Shown piece by piece: positions 24,681 to 34,035 of a stretch of DNA of 64,000 bases. The position numbers were made by a program, and so were the translations under genes. The notes under the pieces are model-generated. The model did not search any database and was not told where the DNA came from. It saw only the letters and a program-made list of their open reading frames with translations. Position 1 is the stretch's first letter. Each line of letters opens with the position of its first letter. The stretch is from Rhizobiaceae bacterium. GTDB lineage: Bacteria > Pseudomonadota > Alphaproteobacteria > Rhizobiales > Rhizobiaceae. Location: the NCBI GenBank assembly GCA_016742175.1, contig JACVCH010000001.1, forward strand, positions 434,001-498,000, read 5' to 3'.

Positions 24681-25606
24681 CCTGAGAGCGCCAGGAGTTC
24701 GTCGACGATGCCCAGATAGACGCGCTCGACCGGGCGTAGCTCGACATTGGGATTGGTGACCATGTAGACGTCGGCGCCGATCATGCCCTCCAGCGTCGGC
24801 AGGGCGTAGATCGTGCCGGCGGCGACGTCCTGCTCCACCGCTGCGACCGGCAGGACGCCGATGCCGAGGCCGGACATGATCATGCGCCGGACTTCCTCCA
24901 GGTTCGAGCTTGAGCCGACGACGCGCTGGCCAAGGCCGGAGCCGCTGCGCAGCATCGCCATCGGCTCGAAGCCGCCGCCGTCGGTGGCGCAGGTGAAGGC
25001 CACGAAGGGCTCCTGCTGGAGCGCGGCGACCGAGACGTCGCTCGCACCGAAGAGCGGATGTTCGCGGCCGCAGAAAATGGCGAAATCCTCGCGGCAGAGC
25101 AGCCGGCAATCGAGCCCGACAACAGGCTTCATCAACAGGCACACGCCGATCGGAAGCACTTCCTGCGCGACCTGACGCACGATGTCGCTGCTGTTGGCGA
25201 CGTCGATCCGCCAGGTCACGGACGGGTGCCGCTCATGGGCGAGGCGGATCGATTCGTCGACCAGCGTCGACTGCAGATGGCTGACGATCGACAGGCGCAA
25301 GAGGCCGATCGTGACGTCCTCGTCGGCGGCGATCTGGTCGCTCAGCCGCGTCACGCTCTGGAAGATCTCGGCGCAGTATTTGGCGACGAGTTCGCCGTTG
25401 GTCGTCAAAAGGAAGTTGCGGCTGTTGCGCTCGACGAGCTGGACGCCGAGCGTCTCCTCCAGCCGTTGCAATGAAAGCGAGACGGAGGGCTGGCGCAGTG
25501 CGAGGCGCTGCGCGGCGCGGGTGATGCTCTTCTCCTCGGCGATGACGTGAAACGTCCGCAGAAGATTCCAATTCATGCTGGCGACCAGCGCGGGAAGTCC
25601 GTTCAT
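24671..25606 (-). CDS. LysR-family transcriptional regulator
   Basis: A 311-residue regulator. The helix-turn-helix spans residues about 13-70 (LLRTFHVIAEEKSITRAAQRL, then QPSVSLSLQRLEETLGVQLVER), followed by a two-lobed effector domain. GGAGG stands five bases before the ATG at 25606; a second ATG ten codons later (MNWNLLRTF) is possible. It converges on the reductase gene and probably controls the TRAP/amidohydrolase operon, although it is at the operon's 3' end. No target site was recognised. Confidence 0.88.
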   Translation of the reverse strand: MNGLPALVASMNWNLLRTFHVIAEEKSITRAAQRLALRQPSVSLSLQRLEETLGVQLVERNSRNFLLTTNGELVAKYCAEIFQSVTRLSDQIAADEDVTIGLLRLSIVSHLQSTLVDESIRLAHERHPSVTWRIDVANSSDIVRQVAQEVLPIGVCLLMKPVVGLDCRLLCREDFAIFCGREHPLFGASDVSVAALQQEPFVAFTCATDGGGFEPMAMLRSGSGLGQRVVGSSSNLEEVRRMIMSGLGIGVLPVAAVEQDVAAGTIYALPTLEGMIGADVYMVTNPNVELRPVERVYLGIVDELLALSGQA

Positions 25607-25735
25607 GCCTGCCTCCGGATCGGAGCGCCATTAGCATGAATGGAGCCGTGTGCGACAGCAACGGGCGAAACGAGAAAAGCCACCGGGCTGTCCTTGGGAC
25701 GGCCAGATGGCTTTCGATTGCAAACCGCGTCGGGT

Positions 25736-25942
25736 TCAGGCCGAGAGGCTTGATCCGGCGGGTTTGGTCTGCGGGCGCGTGTCGGTGAGGGGCGGAACGC
25801 CGGCGGCGATTTCGCACAGCTCGACATGCCTTGCGAGCGCTTCGCTGGTGAGCATCGCGCTGACCGTCGTGATGTCGCGCTTCGTGTGCGGAGGCATCTG
25901 CTGCAGCGTCTTCAGCCGTTCGAGGAGTTGCAGTCGGGTCAT
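25736..25942 (-). CDS. small conserved-looking protein of unknown function
   Basis: A 68-residue, mildly basic protein rich in Leu, Thr and Ala. It has an N-terminal amphipathic stretch (LQLLERLKTLQQM) and a proline- and threonine-rich tail. It lies 54 bases after the minE stop on the same strand and may be transcribed with minCDE. A purine run (AAGGGAA) precedes the ATG. I do not recognise the family. It could be a genuine small gene of the min region or a chance frame. The 129 bases between it and the LysR gene contain nothing recognisable. Confidence 0.45.
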   Translation of the reverse strand: MTRLQLLERLKTLQQMPPHTKRDITTVSAMLTSEALARHVELCEIAAGVPPLTDTRPQTKPAGSSLSA

Positions 25943-25996
25943 TTCAATTCCCTTCTTTCCTTCAAGGCGCGGCGTAGCGGCAGTCCAGACGGCCGG

Positions 25997-26269
25997 TCAG
26001 GCCGCCTTTTTTTTCTTCTTTCCGGCGTCGAACGGAATTTCGACGTCGACGGCGAGCGTGGAGACCTGGGCGCCGCGTTCCATCTTGACGCTGACCTTGT
26101 CGCTGTCGATCTGCATGTGCTTGGCGATGACGGCCATGATCTCGTCGCGCAGGATTTTGACCAGATCGGAATCGCCGACCGACGCACGCTCGTGGGCGAG
26201 CAGCACCTGCAGGCGCTCGCGCGCGGCGGGGGCCGAGTCGGACTTGGCGAAGAAGCGGAAGATGTTCAT
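25997..26269 (-). CDS. minE: cell-division topological specificity factor MinE
   Basis: A 90-residue protein. The N-terminal anti-MinCD helix region ([21 protein letters not shown] with LLAHERA) is followed by the dimerisation domain ([17 protein letters not shown]) and an unusual lysine run near the C-terminus (GKKKKKAA). MinE stimulates MinD ATPase at the membrane and drives pole-to-pole oscillation. The start overlaps minD by four bases. The length is normal for alphaproteobacterial MinE. Confidence 0.95.
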   Translation of the reverse strand: MNIFRFFAKSDSAPAARERLQVLLAHERASVGDSDLVKILRDEIMAVIAKHMQIDSDKVSVKMERGAQVSTLAVDVEIPFDAGKKKKKAA

Positions 26270-27081
26270 GCCGCCTTCCTCCCGAAGAACTTGCCGAAGA
26301 AGCCGCGCTTCTCGCCCGGAACGGTAACCGGGATCGTCTCGCCGTTGAGACGGCGGGCGGCATCGAAATAGGCCAGTGCCGGCGGGCTGCGGTCGTCGGA
26401 GAGCGTGACCGGAGCGCCGACGTTCGAGGCGCGCAGCACGTCCATGCTCTCGGGGATGATGCCGAGCAGCGGGATCGACAGGATCTCGAGCACGTCGTCG
26501 ACCTTGAGCATATCGCCGCGCTCGGCGCGGGCCGAGTCGTAGCGGGTCAGCAGCAGGTGCTTTTCCATCTGCTCGCCGCGCTCGGCCTTCAGCGTCTTGG
26601 AATCGAGAAGGCCGATGATGCGGTCCGAATCGCGCACCGAGGAGACTTCCGGGTTGGTGACCACGATGGCGACGTCGGCATGGCGCATGGCGAGCGTGGC
26701 GCCGCGTTCGATGCCGGCCGGGCTGTCGCAGATCACCCAGTCGAAATTCTTGCGCAGGGCGGTGATGACCTTTTCCACGCCTTCCGCGGTCAGATTGTCC
26801 TTGTCGCGCGTCTGCGAGGCGGGCAGCAGATAGAGCGTCTGCAGCCGCTTGTCGCGGATCAGCGCCTGCGTCAGCTTCGCGTCGCCCTGGATGACGTTGA
26901 CCAGATCGTAGACGACGCGCCGCTCGGCGCCCATCACCAGATCGAGATTGCGCAGGCCGACGTCGAAATCGACCACCACCACCTTGGCGCCGCCCTGCGC
27001 AAGAGCCGCGCCGAGAGCTGCGGTCGACGTGGTCTTGCCGACGCCTCCCTTGCCCGATGTCACCACGATTACCTTGCCCAT
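26266..27081 (-). CDS. minD: septum-site determining ATPase MinD
   Basis: A 271-residue ParA/MinD-type ATPase with the deviant Walker A motif [10 protein letters not shown] at residues about 9-18 and [11 protein letters not shown] near 40. A C-terminal amphipathic membrane-targeting segment rich in Phe and Lys ([13 protein letters not shown]) anchors it to the membrane. MinD recruits MinC and is displaced by MinE. GGAGAGG lies four bases upstream of the ATG at 27081. The gene is 22 bases after minC and overlaps minE. Confidence 0.96.
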   Translation of the reverse strand: MGKVIVVTSGKGGVGKTTSTAALGAALAQGGAKVVVVDFDVGLRNLDLVMGAERRVVYDLVNVIQGDAKLTQALIRDKRLQTLYLLPASQTRDKDNLTAEGVEKVITALRKNFDWVICDSPAGIERGATLAMRHADVAIVVTNPEVSSVRDSDRIIGLLDSKTLKAERGEQMEKHLLLTRYDSARAERGDMLKVDDVLEILSIPLLGIIPESMDVLRASNVGAPVTLSDDRSPPALAYFDAARRLNGETIPVTVPGEKRGFFGKFFGRKAA

Positions 27082-27103
27082 TGACCTCTCCTGTTCCATC
27101 GCC

Positions 27104-27856
27104 TCAGCCCAGCGTTCCTGCCACGATCTTGTCCCCTTCCAGCCAGATCTGCACCGCTCGTCCGCGCAGGGCCGGCTCCATGTCTTCCGCCGTCTTATAG
27201 AAGCCGTCGATCGCGATCAGTTCGGCCTCCAGGTTGCGGCAGAAAATCCGCGCCGCGGAATTGCCCATCGTCCCGGCGAGCGCGCGTCCGCGCAGCGTGC
27301 CGTAGACGTGGATCGAACCGCCGGCGACGACTTCCGCGCCCGAGGCGACCGATCCGACGATCGTCACGTCGCCCTCGGGAAAGATGATCGACTGGCCCGA
27401 GCGCACCGGCTGCGTGACCATCAGCGACGGCGCCGCCTTGACGTCGTGCGCAGCATGGGCGACCGGATCGGGCGCGGCCTCGCCGGCATCTTCCGCGGCG
27501 GGCGCCGCTTCGGCTTCGGCGGCGGGCGCCTCGATGTCGGAAGCCGGGCGGCCGTCGGTCAGCGCGGGCGGCAGCCCCGAATCGAGCCAGGAGGGGCGCG
27601 CACCCTCGATGCCCATGATGCGCACGTTGCGCGTCGCCAGCATCTCGACCATTTCGCGCAGTTGCGCGCGGTCGATCGGCAGACCGCTGACGTCGAGGAC
27701 GATGGGGCGGCGGAGGAAGAAACCCGCCGAACGTGCGGCCAGATCGTCGAGCCGGACTACCCAGTCCTCGAAGGGAAGTTCCGGGGTCAGTACCAGCGCA
27801 AGGAAGGAGCGACCCTTCAGGCGGATCGGCCGGGCTTGGGTTAACACGTTGGTCAT
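27104..27856 (-). CDS. minC: septum-site determining protein MinC
   Basis: A 250-residue FtsZ-assembly inhibitor. The N-terminal domain (residues 1-105) begins RPIRLKGRSFLALVL. An Ala/Glu/Pro-rich linker follows (about 120-150), then the C-terminal beta-helix with QPVRSGQSIIFPEGDVTIVG and GGSIHVYGTLRGRALAG that binds MinD and FtsZ. The ATG at 27856 is preferred; a longer frame to 27955 would read through the CtrA box. It is the first gene of minCDE. Confidence 0.93.
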   Translation of the reverse strand: MTNVLTQARPIRLKGRSFLALVLTPELPFEDWVVRLDDLAARSAGFFLRRPIVLDVSGLPIDRAQLREMVEMLATRNVRIMGIEGARPSWLDSGLPPALTDGRPASDIEAPAAEAEAAPAAEDAGEAAPDPVAHAAHDVKAAPSLMVTQPVRSGQSIIFPEGDVTIVGSVASGAEVVAGGSIHVYGTLRGRALAGTMGNSAARIFCRNLEAELIAIDGFYKTAEDMEPALRGRAVQIWLEGDKIVAGTLG

Positions 27857-27897
27857 CTTGGTTAATTTTCGGTTGTTTCGGTGTAGGCCCAGAATGG

Positions 27898-27912
27898 TTA
27901 ACAACTGGTTAA
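27898..27912. promoter_or_regulatory. CtrA box TTAA-N7-TTAA upstream of minC
   Basis: TTAA (27898-27901), seven bases (CAACTGG) and TTAA (27909-27912) match the full CtrA recognition sequence exactly, 42 bases before the minC start. CtrA control of minCDE has been described in Sinorhizobium meliloti. Its presence here implies cell-cycle-timed expression of the Min system. Confidence 0.72.
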
Positions 27913-28077
27913 TTTCATGGCCGAGGGAACGCCCGACGGCCTTGGTTGCCGCCATTCTTCGCCTCGAAGCTGGTGCGAGGCATGCCGCGTCGTCCCGCGC
28001 GCAAACGGGCGGGATCGAGGGCGGTTCGGGTGGCCGCGCGATCGGTCGAGGTGATGGGGAGGGCGCGAATCAGCGAC

Positions 28078-28165
28078 GCCGGCGGATGGGGACGTTTCCC
28101 CGCCGCCGGCGGATGGGGACGTTTCCCCGCCGCCGGCGGATGGGGACGTTTCCCCGCCGCCGGCG
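28078..28165. repeat. 27-base tandem hairpin repeat, three copies plus a partial fourth
   Basis: Three identical 27-base units (28078-28104, 28105-28131, 28132-28158) begin GCCGGCGGATGGGG and continue ACGTTTCCCCGCC, followed by a seven-base partial copy. Within each unit GGCGG-AT-GGGGA can pair with TCCCC-G-CCGCC around CGTT, so the array gives three consecutive hairpins. No spacers separate the units, so it is not a CRISPR. It lies 26 bases beyond the aldehyde dehydrogenase stop, where it could end or protect that transcript. Confidence 0.9.
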
Positions 28166-28190
28166 TTCAGATGTGTTCATGCCGTCCGGG

Positions 28191-29639
28191 TCAGGCGGCG
28201 GTCTGCGTCACGAACTTGGTGACGAGATAGGCGTCGATGGCATCGGAGCCGCCTTCGGTGCCATGGCCGGAATCCTTGATGCCGCCGAACGGCACCTCCG
28301 GCAGCGCGAGGCCGATATGGTTGATCGTCGTCATGCCGGCCTCGATCTCCATTCCGAGACGCGTCGCGGTCTGCGTCGAGCCGGTGAAGGCGTAGCTGGC
28401 AAGGCCGAAGGGCAGGCGGTTCGCCTCCTCGATCACCTCGTCGACCGAGCCGAAGCGGGCGAAGGCGGCGACCGGGCCGAACGGCTCCTCGTTCATGATC
28501 CGCGCCTCGGACGGCACCTCGGACAGGACGGTCGGCTCGAAGAAATTGCCCTTGTTGCCGATGCGCCGGCCGCCGGTCTTGAGCGCCGCGCCGCGCTCCA
28601 CCGCGTCTTGGATCAGCGGCTCGAGCGCGGGGATGCGGCGGTCGTTGGCGAGCGGGCCCATCTGGACGCCTTCCTCGAAGCCGTTGCCGACCTTGATCGC
28701 GGCGGCCGCCTCGGTGAAGCGCTCGACGACGCGGTCGTAGACGCCGTCCTGGACGAGGAAGCGCGTCGGCGAAATGCAGACCTGGCCGGCATTGCGGAAC
28801 TTCGAGGCCGCGAGCAGCTTCACTGCCTTGTCGACATCGGCATCCTCGAAAATGATCGCCGGCGCATGGCCGCCGAGCTCCATCGTCGCCAGCTTCATGT
28901 GCTCGCCGGCGAGCGCGGCGAGCTTCTTGCCGATCGGCGTCGAGCCGGTAAAAGAGATCTTGCGGATGGTCGGGTGCGGGATGAGATATTCGGAGATCTC
29001 GGACGGGACGCCGTAGACGAGATTGACGACGCCGGCCGGCACGCCGGCATCGACGAAGGCGCGGATCAGTTCGGCCGGCGAGGCGGGCGTCTCCTCCGGC
29101 GCCTTGACGATGATCGAGCAGCCGGCGGCGAGCGCGGCCGACAGCTTGCGCACGACCTGGTTGATCGGGAAGTTCCACGGCGTGAAGGCGGCGACCGGGC
29201 CGACCGGCAGCTTGACGGCCATCTGCATCACGCCCGGTGCGCGGGCCGGAATGACCTGGCCGTAGGTGCGGCGGGCTTCCTCGGCGAACCAGTCGATGAC
29301 GTCGGCGCCGGCGAGCACTTCGCCCTTGGCCTCGGCTACCGGCTTGCCCTGCTCGCGCGTCATCATGGGGGCGATGGTGCCGGCGCGCTCGCGCAGCAGC
29401 TCCGCCGCCTTGCGCATGATCTTGGAGCGGTCGTAAGCCGACGTCGCGCTCCACACCTTGAAGCCGCGGGCGACCGCGTCGAGCGCGGCGTCGAGATCGG
29501 TGCGCGTCGCGTGCGCGACCTTGCCGATCACGTCGCCGGTCGCCGGATCGATGATCTCGAGCCATTTGCCCTCGGCGCCGGCGCGCCATTCGCCGTCGAT
29601 GAGAAGTTTCGTGTCGGGATAGGCGGCGCGGTCGGTCAT
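28191..29639 (-). CDS. NAD(P)-dependent succinate-semialdehyde dehydrogenase-type enzyme
   Basis: A 482-residue aldehyde dehydrogenase. [20 protein letters not shown] is near residue 150, the general-base glutamate is in MELGGHAP near 250, and the catalytic cysteine is in NAGQVCISP near 285; [10 protein letters not shown] is near 385. The family oxidises succinate semialdehyde, alpha-ketoglutarate semialdehyde or glutarate semialdehyde, which cannot be told apart here. The ATG at 29639 starts [16 protein letters not shown]; upstream codons lack a start signal. It is transcribed away from the unknown membrane protein gene across a 228-base region. Confidence 0.85.
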   Translation of the reverse strand: MTDRAAYPDTKLLIDGEWRAGAEGKWLEIIDPATGDVIGKVAHATRTDLDAALDAVARGFKVWSATSAYDRSKIMRKAAELLRERAGTIAPMMTREQGKPVAEAKGEVLAGADVIDWFAEEARRTYGQVIPARAPGVMQMAVKLPVGPVAAFTPWNFPINQVVRKLSAALAAGCSIIVKAPEETPASPAELIRAFVDAGVPAGVVNLVYGVPSEISEYLIPHPTIRKISFTGSTPIGKKLAALAGEHMKLATMELGGHAPAIIFEDADVDKAVKLLAASKFRNAGQVCISPTRFLVQDGVYDRVVERFTEAAAAIKVGNGFEEGVQMGPLANDRRIPALEPLIQDAVERGAALKTGGRRIGNKGNFFEPTVLSEVPSEARIMNEEPFGPVAAFARFGSVDEVIEEANRLPFGLASYAFTGSTQTATRLGMEIEAGMTTINHIGLALPEVPFGGIKDSGHGTEGGSDAIDAYLVTKFVTQTAA

Positions 29640-29789
29640 GATTGTCGGGTTCCTTCGGGCTTCGGACGCGGGTTCCGGCGCGCAGGCCGGAAAATGGAGG
29701 CCGACACCATGCACGGGATCGCCCGATTGGCAACCGGAAGCTTGAGGAAAACGGCAGGCCAGACGCTCGGGCGGCGGGGAACGGCCGAA

Positions 29790-29807
29790 CCGTCACAGAA
29801 CTGTCAT
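29790..29807 (+). promoter_or_regulatory. Pho box upstream of an unknown membrane-protein gene
   Basis: CCGTCAC-AGAA-CTGTCAT: the second heptamer is a perfect PhoB half-site, the first differs by one base from CTGTCAC, and the four-base spacer is correct. A third partial repeat (CCGTCAT, 29813-29819) follows one base out of register. The site is in the plus orientation, 60 bases before the ATG at 29868, the usual distance for a PhoB-activated promoter. It is as good as the site in front of phnG. Confidence 0.72.
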
Positions 29808-29867
29808 AAAGCCCGTCATGATCGCGAATGCTGGGGCGCATCGGAAATCAGAAAAGATTGCGGCCCA

Positions 29868-30509
29868 ATGACCATTCTTCCAGCTTCCGTCGCATCTTCG
29901 CGCCCGCACCTGCCCGCCGCCGACCTCAAGGTCGCGGCGGGAATTGCGGCCGTTGCCGCCGCCATCTGCCTGGCCGTGCTCGCCGCCGACCAGTGGTGGG
30001 GAATCGACCACTACGATCTGGTGCGCGATCCCAACGCGATCGCCAACAATCCGAACTATTTCGGCCTCGTCTCCAATCTCGGGATCGTTCTCTGGATGGT
30101 CGGCGCCGTCGGCGCGCTGCAGGCCCATGCGGCGCTGAAGGGCCGGCCCGGCGGGCGTTTCGGCGACGTCCTGCTTATCGGCGGGGCATTCTCGGCGGTG
30201 ATGGGGCTCGACGATCTCTTCATGGTCCACGAATCGATCGCGACGTTCGGCATTCCGGAGATCGCCGTCCTCGTGCCGCACGCGCTCCTGCTCCTGGCGC
30301 TCTGCTACCAGGCATGGCTGCTGCGCTCCGCAACGCCATGGCTGCTGCTGGCCTGCGGCGTCGGTGCCTTCGGCCTGTCGATGGCCGTCGATGTCTATCC
30401 GATCGATTTCGGCGGGCAGGTCTTCATCGAGGAGAGCTTCAAGCTTCTCGGCATCATGTTCCTGACCGTGTACCTCGTGGCGACCAGCCAGAAGGCGCTG
30501 CGCACCTAA
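29868..30509 (+). CDS. six-helix membrane protein of unknown function, candidate Pho regulon member
   Basis: A 213-residue integral membrane protein with about six hydrophobic helices (residues near 20-42, 64-88, 98-114, 130-152, 156-175 and 188-206). Conserved-looking charged residues sit at helix edges: D115-D116 and H121-E122 in GLDDLFMVHE, E131, H138, D175, and E188-E189 with K192 in FIEESFK. That pattern suggests a metal or catalytic site in or near the membrane, but I do not recognise the family. A strong Pho box precedes it. The 3' end overlaps the convergent exoQ gene by four bases. Confidence 0.75.
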   Translation: MTILPASVASSRPHLPAADLKVAAGIAAVAAAICLAVLAADQWWGIDHYDLVRDPNAIANNPNYFGLVSNLGIVLWMVGAVGALQAHAALKGRPGGRFGDVLLIGGAFSAVMGLDDLFMVHESIATFGIPEIAVLVPHALLLLALCYQAWLLRSATPWLLLACGVGAFGLSMAVDVYPIDFGGQVFIEESFKLLGIMFLTVYLVATSQKALRT

Positions 30510-31756
30510 GCTGTCGCCAGCGCCGCATCGGTTCGATGGGGCGCGGCTGCGGGGCGGACGGTCAACTGGCCGGCCGCGTAGTAGATCAGGAACGAGCCGA
30601 TCGTGTAGGGGTAGAGGATGTCGACCTCGACGAAGGATCGGATGAGGAGCAGCACCGCCAGGCCGAAGAGGATGTAGGCGGCGTGGTCGCGGGCGAGTGA
30701 CAGGAGCCGCCCGAGATGGGCGAAGAGGACGCCGCCGACGAGGATCGAGATCAGCGCGAAGCCGACATAGCCGAGTTCCACCAGCGCCTCGATATAGGTG
30801 TTGTGGAAGTGGAAGCCGGTTCGCGTGGCGATGTAGAACTCGGCCCACAGCCGCTCCGCGTCGGCGAAGCCCTGCACCCAGTAGCCCTGATAGCCGACGC
30901 CGAGCAGCGGTGCCTGTTCGACCGCGGCGAGGCCTTCCGACCACAGATAGGTGCGGCCCGTCAGTGTCGCGTCCTTGCCGAAGATGGCGAGAACGGCGTC
31001 GAGCGCGCCGGCATTGAGCGCGATGGCGATGCCCGCCACGCCGAGGATCGCGGCTGCGATGAACAGCACCTTGCGGGCCGCGGGCGAGAACATCAGCACC
31101 ACGCGCATTCCCGCCATCGCGGCGAGCGTCAGCACGACGCCGATGAGCGACGTCGCCGATTGCGAGGCGACGAGCGCATAGGCGGAAACGCAGCCGATGG
31201 CGAGCGCGGCGAGGCGCGTCAGGAACGCAGCGTCGAGGAAGAACGCGACGACGAAGGCGAAGTAGACGCCGAGGGATGCGTAGAATCCAAGCTGGTTCTT
31301 CGAGGAAAAGGCGCCGACGAAGCTGTAGGTGCCGTCGAGCGGATCGAAATGATAGCCGCCGAAGGCGAAGGAATAGGCAAGCACCAGCGCCGCGCCGGCA
31401 AGGACGCCGTAACTCAGCGTGCGCGCGCCGATGACGCGCGCCGCGATCAGCGCGCAGACGATGTGGGTGGCATATTGGACGCTCGCCCGCGCGCTCGTGC
31501 CGGGAGCCAGCGACCAGAAGGTGGAAAGGCACGCAAGGGCGCCGAAGGCCAGTATCCAGTGGTAGCGCGCATAGTTGCCGAGCACGCGTCGGTAGTCGAT
31601 CAGCACCAGCGGCAGCCACAGCGCATAGTAGGCGAGGACCGAAACCTGGCCGAAGCGGGTCGAATAGGCGAAGACGAAGACCGACAGCGCGACGGCGGCG
31701 AGGCCGTAGGTGAAGTTGCGCTCCGGCGAGACGAAGGATGCCCTGGCGACCCGCAT
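30506..31756 (-). CDS. exoQ: exopolysaccharide polymerisation protein, O-antigen ligase family (ExoQ)
   Basis: A 416-residue polytopic protein with about 10-12 hydrophobic helices. The large periplasmic-loop region contains GRTYLWSEGLAAVEQAPLLGVGYQGYW near residue 265 and the Wzy_C-like segment FHFHNTYIEALVELGYVGF near 315. ExoQ is the Wzy-like polymerase for high-molecular-weight succinoglycan in S. meliloti. It is seven bases downstream of exoF on the same strand, continuing the order exoY-F-Q. It ends in a four-base overlap with the convergent membrane-protein gene. Confidence 0.88.
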   Translation of the reverse strand: MRVARASFVSPERNFTYGLAAVALSVFVFAYSTRFGQVSVLAYYALWLPLVLIDYRRVLGNYARYHWILAFGALACLSTFWSLAPGTSARASVQYATHIVCALIAARVIGARTLSYGVLAGAALVLAYSFAFGGYHFDPLDGTYSFVGAFSSKNQLGFYASLGVYFAFVVAFFLDAAFLTRLAALAIGCVSAYALVASQSATSLIGVVLTLAAMAGMRVVLMFSPAARKVLFIAAAILGVAGIAIALNAGALDAVLAIFGKDATLTGRTYLWSEGLAAVEQAPLLGVGYQGYWVQGFADAERLWAEFYIATRTGFHFHNTYIEALVELGYVGFALISILVGGVLFAHLGRLLSLARDHAAYILFGLAVLLLIRSFVEVDILYPYTIGSFLIYYAAGQLTVRPAAAPHRTDAALATA

Positions 31757-31762
31757 GCCGCC

Positions 31763-33019
31763 CTAGCTTGGCTGCTCGACTGCGGCCGCCGCGACCGGCT
31801 CGATCTTCACCTTAACCACGTCGCCCGGCAGGACCGGCGTGTGCTCCTGCGCGGGCATTTCCTGCGGCTCGCCGTCGATCTCGCGCACGATGACGTAGCT
31901 GATCTCGGGCTCGGCGGCGCCGACCGCGCCGGCGGCTTCCGGCGCGATGGACAGGGCTTCCTGCATCAGGCTGTTGCTGGTCAGGATCTTCAGGTTCGCC
32001 GCTTCCAGATTGGCTTCGGTCTGCTGCAGTTCCTGCGCGACTTCCGCGTCGCGGTCGTTGCGCAGCGCGTTGGCGTCCTGCGTCGCCTGGGCGATGTCCT
32101 GCTTGGCGCGCAGGGCGGCGGTTTCCATGTCGAGCACCCGGCCCTCGAGGTCGGCGACCGAGCGGCCGATGGAGAGCACGCGCTCGTTGACGACGAGACC
32201 GCGGTCGGCCAGGTCGCCGATGCCCGCGAGTTGCTCGCGCGAGAGTTCGATCTGCTCGTTCTGGCTCGTGATCTTCTGTTCGAGCGCGACGATCTCGTTT
32301 TCGAGCAGTTCCTTCAGATCGTCGATCGCCGCGAGCTGGCGTTCGAGCCGGTCGGCGCGGGCATCGCGGAAGGCGGTCTCGTCCTCGATCAGCTTCCGGC
32401 CCTGCTCGCTGGTCGCCAATTCCTCGGGGAACTCGATTTCCGCGCTTCCCATCGTCTCGGCTTCGAGACGCGCCTTGCGCGCGATCAAGCGCATGCGGTC
32501 TGCGCTGAGGACGTCGACGTCGCCGCTGGCGTTGATGAAATCGCGCTCGATGCGCTGGCCGGTCTCGGCCGAGCGGCGCATGCCGCCGGCGATGCTGACG
32601 GCCTTGAGCACGGTCAGGTCCGGATCGAACGGGTAGCGGCCGGGCGTCGCGACGTCGCCGGAGAGGAAGAATGGACGGTATTCGGCAAGCTCGACCGAGG
32701 CTTCCGGCCGGTCCATGAGGCCGAGCTTCTGCTGAAGCAGGTCGCCGATCTCGGTCGCGACTTCGGCGGTCGTGCGCCCGTTCGCCTCGACTTCGCCGAC
32801 GATCGGCACCGAGATCACTCCGGCCGTTCCGACGACGTATTCGCCGCTGATCGACGACCAGTCGCGCACGGCGCCCTCGGCCGTCTGCCATTCGACGATG
32901 CGGATGTTGAGCTTGTCCATCGTGCCGAGCGTGTAGCCTTCGGCGGCGGCGAAGGTGACCGAGCCGGCAAGGACGCACAGCGCGCCGGCAAGGCCGCGAA
33001 AGATCGGGGAGCGCGCCAT
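31763..33019 (-). CDS. exoF: polysaccharide export protein ExoF
   Basis: A 418-residue secreted protein with a signal peptide (cleavage near TFAAAEG). The N-terminal Poly_export domain (YTLGTMDKLNIRIVEWQ, then GVISVPIVGEVEANGRTTAEV) is followed by a SLBB-like segment (FFLSGDVATPGRYPFDP). A long coiled coil spans residues about 180-330, rich in Glu, Gln and Leu. S. meliloti ExoF takes part with ExoY in the first galactose step and in export. It lies two bases from exoY and six from exoQ, within one operon. Confidence 0.9.
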   Translation of the reverse strand: MARSPIFRGLAGALCVLAGSVTFAAAEGYTLGTMDKLNIRIVEWQTAEGAVRDWSSISGEYVVGTAGVISVPIVGEVEANGRTTAEVATEIGDLLQQKLGLMDRPEASVELAEYRPFFLSGDVATPGRYPFDPDLTVLKAVSIAGGMRRSAETGQRIERDFINASGDVDVLSADRMRLIARKARLEAETMGSAEIEFPEELATSEQGRKLIEDETAFRDARADRLERQLAAIDDLKELLENEIVALEQKITSQNEQIELSREQLAGIGDLADRGLVVNERVLSIGRSVADLEGRVLDMETAALRAKQDIAQATQDANALRNDRDAEVAQELQQTEANLEAANLKILTSNSLMQEALSIAPEAAGAVGAAEPEISYVIVREIDGEPQEMPAQEHTPVLPGDVVKVKIEPVAAAAVEQPS

Positions 33020-33021
33020 GG

Positions 33022-33702
<681 letters not shown>

Positions 33703-33742
33703 TCGGCTCTCCAGAATAGGACGATGGGCTGTCTTGTTGTTT

Positions 33743-33757
33743 TGCATTGCAACATGA
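33743..33757 (+). promoter_or_regulatory. exo motif, copy 1 (upstream of exoY)
   Basis: TGCATTGCAACATGA, matching the window-wide consensus YGCANYGCARCATNW. It lies 41 bases before the exoY start, where it would overlap a core promoter. The inner TGC-N3-GCA dyad resembles sites reported for PhaR/AniA, a regulator linking polyhydroxybutyrate and exopolysaccharide in rhizobia; that link is from memory and is inference. Confidence 0.55.
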
Positions 33758-34020
33758 ATCGCCGGAGAGAGATAAGAGCCATCTGTGCTCACAATCGGAC
33801 AGGAGCAAAATATCGCATCATAATTTGTAACGGCGGGTAATCCGCGGCGACGAGGAATTTATACATCGTCAACTCCAGATTGAATTTCATGTATAAGAAA
33901 AGTAGATTACTTAATCTTGTCTGATCGTGTATTTTCTCGCCGTGTGAAATCGGGCGATCAATATCAAATGAACGGCGCAGCAGCGGAAATTGTGCACGCC
34001 GGCTGCGGGTATTGATTTGT

Positions 34021-34035
34021 CGCAATGCAGCATAA
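34021..34035 (+). promoter_or_regulatory. exo motif, copy 2 (upstream of exoX)
   Basis: CGCAATGCAGCATAA matches the consensus YGCANYGCARCATNW. It is 153 bases before exoX and about 320 bases before exoY, so it could serve either gene of the divergent pair. Confidence 0.5.

Larger units (their letters stand above)
27857..28190. other. 334-base intergenic region upstream of minC and downstream of the aldehyde dehydrogenase
   Basis: No gene is supported here. The minC-proximal part (27857-27920) is AT-rich and contains repeated GGTTAA elements and a full CtrA box. The middle has no recognised signal. The distal part holds the triple tandem hairpin repeat at 28078-28165, close to the stop of the aldehyde dehydrogenase gene. 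Confidence 0.7.

Noticed and set aside
28078-28165. Tandem repeat considered as a CRISPR array
   Set aside because: Units are contiguous without spacers and there are no cas genes.
33703-33792. Longer exoY start (GTG at 33792)
   Set aside because: It lacks a ribosome-binding site, makes the exo motif coding, and exceeds the length of known ExoY; the ATG at 33702 has GGAGAG.
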